DNA from: Spirilliplanes yamanashiensis
Lineage (GTDB): Bacteria > Actinomycetota > Actinomycetes > Mycobacteriales > Micromonosporaceae
Length of the DNA: 64,000 nt
Assembly (NCBI RefSeq): GCF_016863475.1
Contig: NZ_BOOY01000018.1
Location: 62,001-126,000, forward strand
Reading direction: 5' to 3'
A program made the translations under genes and the position numbers. Positions 42,304 through 50,819 of this stretch are shown piece by piece (within the stretch, counting starts at the first letter, position 1; each line of letters opens with the position of its first letter). The notes beneath the pieces were generated by a model. It worked only from the letters and a program-made list of their open reading frames with translations, was not told the DNA's origin and made no database searches.

Positions 42304-44439
42304 TTATGAGCGCTGGACCACCACGAGCTCGTCACGGGCCCGGCTGGCCGCTACGTACGTGAGCGACCGCGCCCTCAGCTCCGCATCCAGCCGCTCGGAT
42401 TCGTCCAGCCCTCCAAGTCTGACCTTCTCAGCAGCGGACTGAAACCCCACATCAGCGAGGACCACCTTGGTGAACTCCATGCCCTTGGCGCGATGCATTG
42501 TCATGACCAGCACCCGTCCCGCTGCGGGCTTGTCGCGGTCGACGGAGCGGGCGGGCACGTCGCGCTCGATGAGCGCGTTGGCGACCCGTTCGCGCTGGAA
42601 CCGGTCGTGGACCAGGACGGCGATGGTCTCCGGCAGTGTGCCATCGGCGAGCCAGGTGGTGATCTGGTCCGCGATCAGGTCGAGTTCGGCGATCAGGGAT
42701 TCCGCCTTCTGCACGGATGGCGGCGGCCCCGACCGGGCCGATCGATAGCCGGTCACTTCGGGTTGCTCCTCCAGGTCGACGTACGTGCCGCCGTCGAGGA
42801 CGCCCATGGCGTAGCGGAGGTTCTGCGCGGTGGTGCGGTAGTTGAGCGTGAGCCGTTGTGAGCGGCCGACAATCCGGATGCCATACCGGCCCAGCACGAT
42901 CCTGGCGCCGTAGATGCGCTGGTGCGAGTCCTCCGCGATGAAGAGGTCGTCGTCGGTTTCTGCGACGAGGGCGCGGAGCATCTGCCAGTGGGTGGGTGCG
43001 AGGTCCTGGCCTTCGTCGACGAGCACGTGGTCGGCTTGCGGGCCGGTCGCCGTGAGGTGTTCAGCCGCGACCGCCGCCGCTTCGGCGAAGTCGAGGGTGC
43101 CGTCCATGCGGTTCAGCGCGCGGTAGGCGGCGATGAGTTCCCAGACGCTGTCGCGCTTGGCCCGGTCAAGCGCGACGCCCCGGCCGGGCCGGCGGACACG
43201 CCGGTAGTCGTCCTCGTTCTTCACCCGGTTGGGCAGGACGACGAGGGTGTACTCGGCGCTGAGGAACGTCTCGTTGGCGATCTTCGCCGGCAGCGATGTG
43301 CTAGACGCGTCGAGAACTTCCCGCCACCGGGTAGCCGGGGCACGTCCGGTGGGGGCAGACCGCGCGTCGCCGAGGACCGCCTGCACGGCCGCGGCGATGT
43401 CGGACCCGGCGGCGCGGATGATCGACGCGGCGAGCGAGTCGATTCCGGCGACGTGGACGCCGGCTTCACCGAGCCTGGCCGGCTGCGGCACGCGGGGGTC
43501 GAGCAGGGCAAGGCTGTCGCGCAGCGATTCGGCGAGGTTGGTGGTGAACGTCGTGAGCACGATTCTGGCCTGCGGGTCGCGGCGTGCGAGGGCCCGCCCC
43601 CGGTGCACGAGGACGACGGTCTTGCCGGTGCCGGCCCCGCCGGACAGCCGGAAGGGGCCGCTGGTCGTGCGGCTCACGTAGCGGCGCTGTTCGGGGTGCA
43701 GAAAGATCCGCCAGGCGCCGAAGTCCTCCTCCTCGATGACGCGCCGCAGCTCGTCCTGGTCGTCGATGAACGCGAACTGGGCCTGGGCGGCGGGCTTCCG
43801 CAGCGAGGTGAGCAGGTCGGCGTCGGCGTCGGCGGACGCGACAGGCGCTGTCAGCTCCAGCCGTTCGGTGATCTTCTCGATCGGCTCGGCGGTGGCCAGG
43901 TCGAGCAGGAGCAGCCCCAGCCAACCCTCGTGCTGCTGCGCGAGGTCGAGCAGGGCGTCCTCGTCGGGCGCGTTCAGGGCCCGCTGGGCCACGTCCGGGG
44001 GTACGCCAAGGCGGTCGACCAGGTCCTCGGTGGTCCGGCCGAGCTGCACCAGCAGCGGCTTCTCGGCGACGGCCGGCGGCGGAGTAGGAGCAGGCGGTGG
44101 CGAAGCCGTCTCGACCGTCTCCTCGATCTGCGGCAGTCCGTTGACCGGGTTGACCTTGAGGCGCACGCGCCTGGCCACGCTGATGGCGTCGTCGTGCGGC
44201 CACACTCCATGGACGACGTAGTGGCTGTCGCCGTCGCCGTCGAGGCGGAACATGACGGCCCGCCAGAACTGGTCGACCCGCCCGGTGCGCACCCGCGGGT
44301 CCGCCGCGTTCTCAATGGGTTCGACGTGCAGGCCGGGGGTGGTGTCGTCGGCGGACAGGCGTTGCAGGAACGTCATCGCCTTCGCCTTAACCGAGCCGTC
44401 GATCTTGACGGGCCACTTGGTCATGATGATGGTCGGCAT
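42304..44439 (-). CDS. superfamily I (UvrD-like) helicase with N-terminal RelE/ParE-like domain
   Basis: 711 aa from ATG 44439, overlapping the previous stop (TGATG). Residues 1-100 look like a RelE/ParE-type domain: TFLQRLSADDTTPGLHVEPI, RVDQFWRAVMFRL, HGVWPHDDAI. After a Pro-rich linker the SF1 helicase follows: Walker A RLSGGAGTGKTVVLVHRG (about 270), VDEGQDLAPTHWQ (about 476), LTLNYRTTAQNLRY (about 520), MTMHRAKGMEF (about 655) and YVAASRARDELVVV at the end. Fourth gene of the helicase-methylase operon. The N-terminus may bind RNA or DNA rather than act as a toxin. Confidence 0.82.
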   Translation of the reverse strand: MPTIIMTKWPVKIDGSVKAKAMTFLQRLSADDTTPGLHVEPIENAADPRVRTGRVDQFWRAVMFRLDGDGDSHYVVHGVWPHDDAISVARRVRLKVNPVNGLPQIEETVETASPPPAPTPPPAVAEKPLLVQLGRTTEDLVDRLGVPPDVAQRALNAPDEDALLDLAQQHEGWLGLLLLDLATAEPIEKITERLELTAPVASADADADLLTSLRKPAAQAQFAFIDDQDELRRVIEEEDFGAWRIFLHPEQRRYVSRTTSGPFRLSGGAGTGKTVVLVHRGRALARRDPQARIVLTTFTTNLAESLRDSLALLDPRVPQPARLGEAGVHVAGIDSLAASIIRAAGSDIAAAVQAVLGDARSAPTGRAPATRWREVLDASSTSLPAKIANETFLSAEYTLVVLPNRVKNEDDYRRVRRPGRGVALDRAKRDSVWELIAAYRALNRMDGTLDFAEAAAVAAEHLTATGPQADHVLVDEGQDLAPTHWQMLRALVAETDDDLFIAEDSHQRIYGARIVLGRYGIRIVGRSQRLTLNYRTTAQNLRYAMGVLDGGTYVDLEEQPEVTGYRSARSGPPPSVQKAESLIAELDLIADQITTWLADGTLPETIAVLVHDRFQRERVANALIERDVPARSVDRDKPAAGRVLVMTMHRAKGMEFTKVVLADVGFQSAAEKVRLGGLDESERLDAELRARSLTYVAASRARDELVVVQRS

Positions 44440-47400
44440 CACGGCTCTCCGGCTTCTGCGGTGGCCAGCTTGGTCTTCAGCGTGGCGACGATGGTGTCGG
44501 CGTCCGGCGCGACGACGTCCCAGCCGGCGGTGTGCAGGTCGGCCTGGTCCTCGTCGGGCATCTCGTAGAACGCGACGGCGACGTGCGCGCCGGGCCAGGA
44601 CAGGTCCATCGGGATGCCCTGCGGGCCCTCGGCGCCGACGCGGGGGGCGTCCACTCCGGCGGCGGCGAGCACGGCGATGAGGCGGCGTTCGGCGCCGGGG
44701 GCGGCGGCCCGGTACGCCTCGATCCACCTGCCGTCCACGCCGTCGGGCAGGCCGTCGTCCTCGGGTTCCTGGACGGGCGGTCGGACGGTGGCAGCCTCGG
44801 TCAGGCCGGTCGTGGTGATGACGGTCGGCCAGTCGCGCAGGGTGAGCGCGTTGGACAGTTGCAGCCACAGCCGCCAGGCGCCCGCGTGGGCCGCGTCGAG
44901 TGCCTCGTCCCGGTCGTCCAGCACGATCGCCATGTCCACCGCGGACTTCTTCGGCTCGACGACGACGGCCAGGGCGCCGTGCCGGGTGACGATCACCTTC
45001 CGGGGCCCGCTGGGCGCCTGCTCGCCGGTCAGCGCAGCCCGGCCGATCGCGGCCAGGCTGACCCCGTCGGCGTATCCGGTGGCGGGCTTGCCGCCGGCGA
45101 AGAACATCGGAACCGCGCGGGCGACCGCGGCAACGTCGGCGGGTCGCGGCGCCGTCACCCAGGCGATCAGCCAGGTAATGGGCCCGCCGCGCAGGCCGTC
45201 GTAGGCCGCCGGGGTGGCGAGGAATGACGGCTGCGCGATGAGCCGGGTGACCGTGCTCGCGGAGAACCATGCCGGGTCGGCGCCGGCGCCCCGTTCGGCG
45301 TCGGCGATGTCCTGCGCGGTGACGGCGATGACGACGCGGCCGGTGCCGCGCAGGATCTCCCGCTTGGCGGCGTCGTCGGCGAGGCGATTGCGCGACGGCA
45401 CGGCGTGGAAGCTGCGGCCGTCGGTGAAGATTGCGACGGTCGGCACGGTGGTGTCGTTGGTCTCGAGGACGAAGTCGGGCCGCGAGTTCTCCAGGTTCAC
45501 CTGGGGGGTCAGGGTCCATTGCCGGTGGGTGCTGGGCAGGGTGAAACGCAGGGCATTGCCCCACGCCTTGGGCACCTCGATGATCGCCGCCCCGGCCGCT
45601 TTGAGGCGTTCGAGGAGGATCTTGCGGAAGCGCTGTTCGAGGTGGGACTCCGGGTCCTCCTGCGGCGGGATCTCGGTGATCGTCCATGCTGACTCGTCGG
45701 CGGTGTCGGCGTCCTCGGTCAGGCCCAGCAAGCGGGCGAGGTGCCGCACCGCGGAGGCGCGCGACGTGCGGCGCACAGCCGCGGGCGCGGCGAAGGGCAG
45801 CAGGCAGCGGTGGCAGGCGAGGCGTTCCTCGTACTGGCATTCGCAGGTGCGCACGCGCTCCCAGGCCAGGAGGAGCAGTTCGCGGAGGCGTTCCGGTGAC
45901 GCCATGTCGGCGAGGTAGCCGGTGCCGCCGGGCACCACGTCGTGCAGCAGGATCGCGTCGTGGTTGTCGGTGCCGTCGCTGAGCGTGGGGTCGACGACGT
46001 GTTCGATGCGGATGTGGTCGGGGTGCCCGCCGATCTGCTCGCGCAGGCCCAGCAGCACCGCCGACGCGAGGCTGGGTACGGCGAAGTCGTCGCCGAGGGT
46101 GACGGCGTGCGGCAGGCGCAGCAGCAGGCCCTGCGTGCGCAGGGTGCGCGACAGGGCCACGGTGGCCGTGTTCTCGGTGGTCGCGGTGCGGTAGGGGCAC
46201 CACGGCCGGTGCTCGTGCGGCTTGTTGCGGCCCGAGTCGGAGTCGAGCTTGCCGCAGCCGCTGCATACCCGGAACAGGGCGCCGGCGCGCTCGTCGGCGG
46301 AGATGATCCGGGACGGGCCGTGTCCGGCGGCGCCGACGTTGATCCAGCGCACGTCCATCGACCGCAGGTAGGTGCAGCCGAGTCCAGTGCTCTCGGCGAA
46401 CCACTGCCGGGCGATGTTCGCCGGGTCGACGTCCGCGGCCGAAATGATTTGGAACGAGTTGGTGTGCCGCTCGTCGCGCCGGTCGGAGATCATCGCCTCG
46501 TCGCGCCGAACCTCGGCGGAGACGTGGGTGAGTTCGACGACGTCGAGGCGCTGGCCGGTGTCGGCGACGCCGGGGCTGCCGCAGCGCGGGCACCCGGTGA
46601 GCTGCTGTTCGGCGCCGGTGGCGGCGATGTCGGCGGCGAACCCGCACGCCGGGCAGAACACCCACGGGCGGATCGACTCACCGTCGATGCCCAGGTCGAT
46701 CGCGTCGATGGCGATCTCCCAGCCTCGGGCGTAGAACGTGGCGCCGGGCGCGAACTCGCGGATGGCCTGGGCGGAGCCACGCTGGAACTGGGCGTGGTCG
46801 CTCTTAAAGTCGTTGGAGTCGGGGTCGATCCAGCTGAGTCCCACGTCGAGGGTGACGGTGTCGTCGAGCAGGGTGTAGTTGGGCAGCAGCCCGTACTCCT
46901 CGAGCACACCGATCCAGTACTCGCCGCGCAGGTGCGACAGCTGGCCGCGGGTGAGTGAGCGGGCGGCCTTGGCGGAGCGCACGGCCCGCTTGTCGTCGTC
47001 GGTGGCGGCGGGCGACTGCTGTTTGGCCTCCAGCTCGGGCAGCACCTCGGCGATGGCCTTCTCGCGCCGCTTCAACGTCTCGACGGTGTGTTGCCAGCGG
47101 CGCCCGGCGGCGTGCACGTGGGCGGCGAACGCGCTGGTGCCCGCGCCGGCCACTGGGCGTACCCAGGCGCGCAGGTCGTCGGTGACTCCGGCGGGCAGCG
47201 ACGGCAACGTGTCGGTGAAGCGGGTGACGCGGCGGTCGCTGTCGGCCTCGGCGGCGGCGATGAGGTCGCCGAGGAACGAGTCCCGGTCGCTGCTGCTCAT
47301 TGCCCCGGCCGCGCTGCCCGGGTGGCGGCGCAGCGGGTCGCGGGCCATTTCGTCGACGAGGTGCGCGGTGTACTGGCGGCGCAGGATCTCCTCCGCCTGC

Positions 47401-50400
47401 AGGTAGGTGGCGGGCGGGCGCACCTCGCCGTTGATGACCGACAGCGGGTCGCCGAGCTTCGGCAGCTGGTCGCCGCGGCCGGTGATGAAGGCGAGGTTCA
47501 GCGCGTTGCCGGTGAGGCGCCCGGCGCGGCCGACCCGTTGCAGGTAGGAGGCGACCGTGCGGGGCAGCGACGACAGGAAGACGGCGGACAGGTCGCCGAT
47601 GTCGATGCCCATCTCCAGGGTGGGCGTGGCGACGAGCACGTTCGGCGCCTGCGGCTCGGAGGCGGCTGTCTTGAAGCCGTTCTCGTACTCCAGGCGGGTG
47701 GCGTCGTCCAGCAGGCTGGTGTGTTCCCGGGCGACGATGCGGCGCATGTCCGGCGACGCGTACAGGTGGCGGTAGAAGTTGTCGTCGACGGCCTCCGGGG
47801 TCAGGCGGCCGGGGCAGCGCACGAGCATGCACGGCGCGCCCGCGAGCTGGTCGATGACGGTGGCGGTGCCGGGGGTGAGCAGGCGGCAGGTGTCGCAGGC
47901 GAGCATGTGCCGCTTGGCGGCGAGGTCGTCGAGCCGGGTGGGGCTGACGACGATGCCGGACGGCGGGATCGCGTACACGGACGCGCCGGTCTGGGTGGTG
48001 GTGACGGTGAGGACGCCGTCGCGGGCGAGCCGGTCGAGCAGCAGCCGGGCGAGTTTGCCGCCGTCGGCGGGGCTGACGTCGAGGACGCGCGAGGTCCACC
48101 GGGCGTACCAGGACTGGGCGGAGGTGACGGCGACGAGGTCGCTGTTGCGCACCGGGTTGGCGGAGCCGCCGACGCGCGGATAGCCGGGGGCGGGCCGGGC
48201 ACCGGGGAAGGCGGGCATGCCGTCGCCGCGGGGGCGGCCACCCCAGATGGAGTACCGGCTGCCGTCCTCGAAGCGGTACCGCTCGAACCACGGGTGGTCG
48301 ATGGCGCCCTGCGCGCGCATCCGGTCGAGCACGCCCCGAACCCACTGCACGAGCGTGGCGTCGGGCAGCGCGCCGTCGTGCCCGTCGAGGACGCCCTGCG
48401 ACCAGGCGCCCTCGATGGTGGCGCGGGCGGCGCCCGCGATCCGCGCCGGGGTGCCGGCCTCCACCTCGACGGCGACGGCGCCGGTCAGCTCCAGGGTGCG
48501 GCCGGTGCGGCCGTTGAGCCCGAACTCGAGGGCGACGTCGAGCGCGAGGCGTTTGCGGACCCGCGACATGACCTTCGTGGGTACCCGGCGCAGCGTCGCC
48601 GAGGTCCAGAAGTCGGTGAACGACTCCCGGTCGGCGCAGTCGGGGTGCAGCAGCCGGTAGCGCAGGAAGCGGTCGTCGTGCGCGTGCCGGATGGCCTCCT
48701 CGACCAGGGCGTCGAGGGTGACGGAACCGGCGGCCACGGCGGCGCTGAGGGCGGCGCGCAGCGTCAGTGTGTGCGATCGGGCCTGCACGAACCCGGCACG
48801 GTGCGCGGCGTCCTGCACCGAGTCGGTGAAGACGAGCGCCTTCTTCTCCTCCACGTTGAGGGCGGCCGAGCCGAACAGGGTGGACAGCGAGACGCTCAGC
48901 AGGGTGGCGATGGCGCTGCCGAGGAAGCGGATGCCGTCGGCCTGCCCGCAGGACGGGCAGGTGTCGTTGCGGGCGTCCTCGTCGGCGTCGCGCCCGGCGG
49001 CGGTGAGGACGGGCAGCACCCAGCCGTCGCGCAGGTCCGGGTCGTCGTCGGGTGGGGCGCTGGTGAGCAGCTCCCGCCCGCGCACCGAGAACCAGGCCAG
49101 GCCTTCAGTCGGTGCGCCGCCGAGGTATGCGGCGGTGGCCTCGGCCGGCGCATACAGCAGGGTGCGGAACCGACCCTCGCGGGTGGCGTGGTTGCGCCGG
49201 ATCGCCTCGTCGTCCACGGCGAGGCTGCCGCCGACGGGCGCGAGGGCGACGCCCCAGCCGGACCGCCCGCAGTGCCGGCAGAACACGGCAGGGAACGACG
49301 GGCGTACATCCTCGGTGTCGCCGCCCGCGGTCGGCGGCCCGTCGTCGCCCCAGCGGAACCGCGCGGTGGTGTCGGCGGCCCGGTCGATGCGGGTCAGCTC
49401 CCGCACCCACATGTGCACGTCGACGGAGAGCGCGCCCCGCCCGGCGACGGCGCGCACGTGCCCGAGCGTCGCCACGACGGCGGCGATGACCTGCTTCCAC
49501 TGCGCGTCGACGCCGCCAGCAGCGAGGCTGGACGTGCGCCGGCCGGCCTGCCCGGCGACGCGGCGGACCAGTTCGTCCAGGTCGACGGCCTCACCGGCCT
49601 CGTACGCCAGCTCCTGCACCAACGGGTGCGCCCGGCACAGCGCCAGCAGGAGCTCGGGGTCGGCTCCGGCCAGGCGGCCGTCGCCGTCGTCCCACAGCGC
49701 GCCGAGCACCGCCCGGGCGAGCGCCGCACCGTCCGGGTCCGGGCCCAACGCCTCGACCGCGGCGCTGGCGTCGGCCACGGCGAACACGTCCGGGATGGCG
49801 AACCCGGCGTCGGCCACGACGTCGAGCGCGTCGCCCACCCACTCGTCCAGGCTCAGCCGCGACTCGGTGATCACGGCGTCGTCGTAGAACGGCTCGCCGA
49901 ATACGGTCTCCGCGAACCCCAACATCACCCCCGGGTCGCCCTTGTCGCCCAGGGTCGCGGACGTGGCGACCGGCGTGATCCAGCCCAGCGGCCGGGCGCG
50001 GTCCTCGTCGGTCAGGACGGGGTCGTCGTCGCGCCAGTGGCTCTTCAACGCCAGCCCGAGCCGCCGCAACAGCATCGCCACGTCGGTGCCCTGCGCGCCG
50101 TCGTAAGTGTGGAACTCGTCCAGCACCAGGTACCGCAGGCTCGTCGCCGACTGCCGCCACAGCCCCTGGTCCTCGTGGCGCAGCAGCAACTGGTCGAGCA
50201 TCTTGTAGTTCGTCAGCAGGATGTCCGGCGCCGAGTCCCGGATGACGCCACGGTCGGTGATCAGCCCGTCCGCGGTCACCATCGTCCGCGGCCGGCCCTG
50301 CTCGCCGGTGTACAGCGCCGCGGTGATCGATGCCAGCTCAGCGTTGCCGGTCAGCATCCCGGCGAGCCGCTTGGCCTGGTCGTTGGCCAGCGCGTTCATC

Positions 50401-50819
50401 GGGTACAGGATCAGCGCCTTCGCTCCGGTTACGCCTTCGAGGCGGGCGCGGCGGACGTGGTCGACGATCGGATGCAGGAACGCCTCCGTCTTGCCCGACC
50501 CGGTGCCGGTCGTGACCAGGGTCGGCTGCGGCCTTCGGCCACCCGCCGACGACAGCCGCGCGAACGCCTGCGCCTGATGCCCGTACGGGGGCAGGCCGTC
50601 GAAGAAGTCCAGGTGCCCCCGCCAGCCGTCGTCGGCGGGGCGGAACGGCAGGCGCAGGCGCACGTACGGGCCCTTGAACATGCCGTTGACCGGGTCGGAC
50701 AGAAACCGGTCGAGGCCGTCACGGCTGTCCGGGTCCGTCAGCGCGAACGTCGTCTTCAGGTAGTCGACGATGCTCTCGCGGACGTTCGCCGCCTGGACGG
50801 TGGGCAGCAGTTCGGTCAC
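44439..50819 (-). CDS. giant YprA/MrfA-type DEAD helicase with DUF1998 region and C-terminal nuclease-like domain
   Basis: 2126 aa from GTG 50819, overlapping the methylase stop. Superfamily II helicase: Walker A VTTGTGSGKTEAFLHP (about 106), DEFHTYDGAQGTD (about 235), TSATLG (about 285), and C-lobe VATPTLEMGIDIGDLSAVF and YLQRVGRAGR (about 1080-1110). Zinc motifs CPACGF/CPRCGS (about 1390) and CSGCGK (about 1520), and CECQYEERLACHRC (about 1660), mark the DUF1998/MZB region. Residues about 1770-1830 look like a PD-(D/E)xK fold: RPDFVLE, VAIFTDGRSFHA, DDAAKREILR. In part content it equals DrmA plus DrmB of DISARM with an added nuclease. Confidence 0.82.
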   Translation of the reverse strand: MTELLPTVQAANVRESIVDYLKTTFALTDPDSRDGLDRFLSDPVNGMFKGPYVRLRLPFRPADDGWRGHLDFFDGLPPYGHQAQAFARLSSAGGRRPQPTLVTTGTGSGKTEAFLHPIVDHVRRARLEGVTGAKALILYPMNALANDQAKRLAGMLTGNAELASITAALYTGEQGRPRTMVTADGLITDRGVIRDSAPDILLTNYKMLDQLLLRHEDQGLWRQSATSLRYLVLDEFHTYDGAQGTDVAMLLRRLGLALKSHWRDDDPVLTDEDRARPLGWITPVATSATLGDKGDPGVMLGFAETVFGEPFYDDAVITESRLSLDEWVGDALDVVADAGFAIPDVFAVADASAAVEALGPDPDGAALARAVLGALWDDGDGRLAGADPELLLALCRAHPLVQELAYEAGEAVDLDELVRRVAGQAGRRTSSLAAGGVDAQWKQVIAAVVATLGHVRAVAGRGALSVDVHMWVRELTRIDRAADTTARFRWGDDGPPTAGGDTEDVRPSFPAVFCRHCGRSGWGVALAPVGGSLAVDDEAIRRNHATREGRFRTLLYAPAEATAAYLGGAPTEGLAWFSVRGRELLTSAPPDDDPDLRDGWVLPVLTAAGRDADEDARNDTCPSCGQADGIRFLGSAIATLLSVSLSTLFGSAALNVEEKKALVFTDSVQDAAHRAGFVQARSHTLTLRAALSAAVAAGSVTLDALVEEAIRHAHDDRFLRYRLLHPDCADRESFTDFWTSATLRRVPTKVMSRVRKRLALDVALEFGLNGRTGRTLELTGAVAVEVEAGTPARIAGAARATIEGAWSQGVLDGHDGALPDATLVQWVRGVLDRMRAQGAIDHPWFERYRFEDGSRYSIWGGRPRGDGMPAFPGARPAPGYPRVGGSANPVRNSDLVAVTSAQSWYARWTSRVLDVSPADGGKLARLLLDRLARDGVLTVTTTQTGASVYAIPPSGIVVSPTRLDDLAAKRHMLACDTCRLLTPGTATVIDQLAGAPCMLVRCPGRLTPEAVDDNFYRHLYASPDMRRIVAREHTSLLDDATRLEYENGFKTAASEPQAPNVLVATPTLEMGIDIGDLSAVFLSSLPRTVASYLQRVGRAGRLTGNALNLAFITGRGDQLPKLGDPLSVINGEVRPPATYLQAEEILRRQYTAHLVDEMARDPLRRHPGSAAGAMSSSDRDSFLGDLIAAAEADSDRRVTRFTDTLPSLPAGVTDDLRAWVRPVAGAGTSAFAAHVHAAGRRWQHTVETLKRREKAIAEVLPELEAKQQSPAATDDDKRAVRSAKAARSLTRGQLSHLRGEYWIGVLEEYGLLPNYTLLDDTVTLDVGLSWIDPDSNDFKSDHAQFQRGSAQAIREFAPGATFYARGWEIAIDAIDLGIDGESIRPWVFCPACGFAADIAATGAEQQLTGCPRCGSPGVADTGQRLDVVELTHVSAEVRRDEAMISDRRDERHTNSFQIISAADVDPANIARQWFAESTGLGCTYLRSMDVRWINVGAAGHGPSRIISADERAGALFRVCSGCGKLDSDSGRNKPHEHRPWCPYRTATTENTATVALSRTLRTQGLLLRLPHAVTLGDDFAVPSLASAVLLGLREQIGGHPDHIRIEHVVDPTLSDGTDNHDAILLHDVVPGGTGYLADMASPERLRELLLLAWERVRTCECQYEERLACHRCLLPFAAPAAVRRTSRASAVRHLARLLGLTEDADTADESAWTITEIPPQEDPESHLEQRFRKILLERLKAAGAAIIEVPKAWGNALRFTLPSTHRQWTLTPQVNLENSRPDFVLETNDTTVPTVAIFTDGRSFHAVPSRNRLADDAAKREILRGTGRVVIAVTAQDIADAERGAGADPAWFSASTVTRLIAQPSFLATPAAYDGLRGGPITWLIAWVTAPRPADVAAVARAVPMFFAGGKPATGYADGVSLAAIGRAALTGEQAPSGPRKVIVTRHGALAVVVEPKKSAVDMAIVLDDRDEALDAAHAGAWRLWLQLSNALTLRDWPTVITTTGLTEAATVRPPVQEPEDDGLPDGVDGRWIEAYRAAAPGAERRLIAVLAAAGVDAPRVGAEGPQGIPMDLSWPGAHVAVAFYEMPDEDQADLHTAGWDVVAPDADTIVATLKTKLATAEAGEP

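Noticed and set aside
44460-46665. Upstream extension of the SF1 helicase frame to 46665
   Set aside because: The extension is Arg/Ala/Gly noise overlapping the giant helicase; ATG 44439 has a coupled start and begins a recognisable domain.
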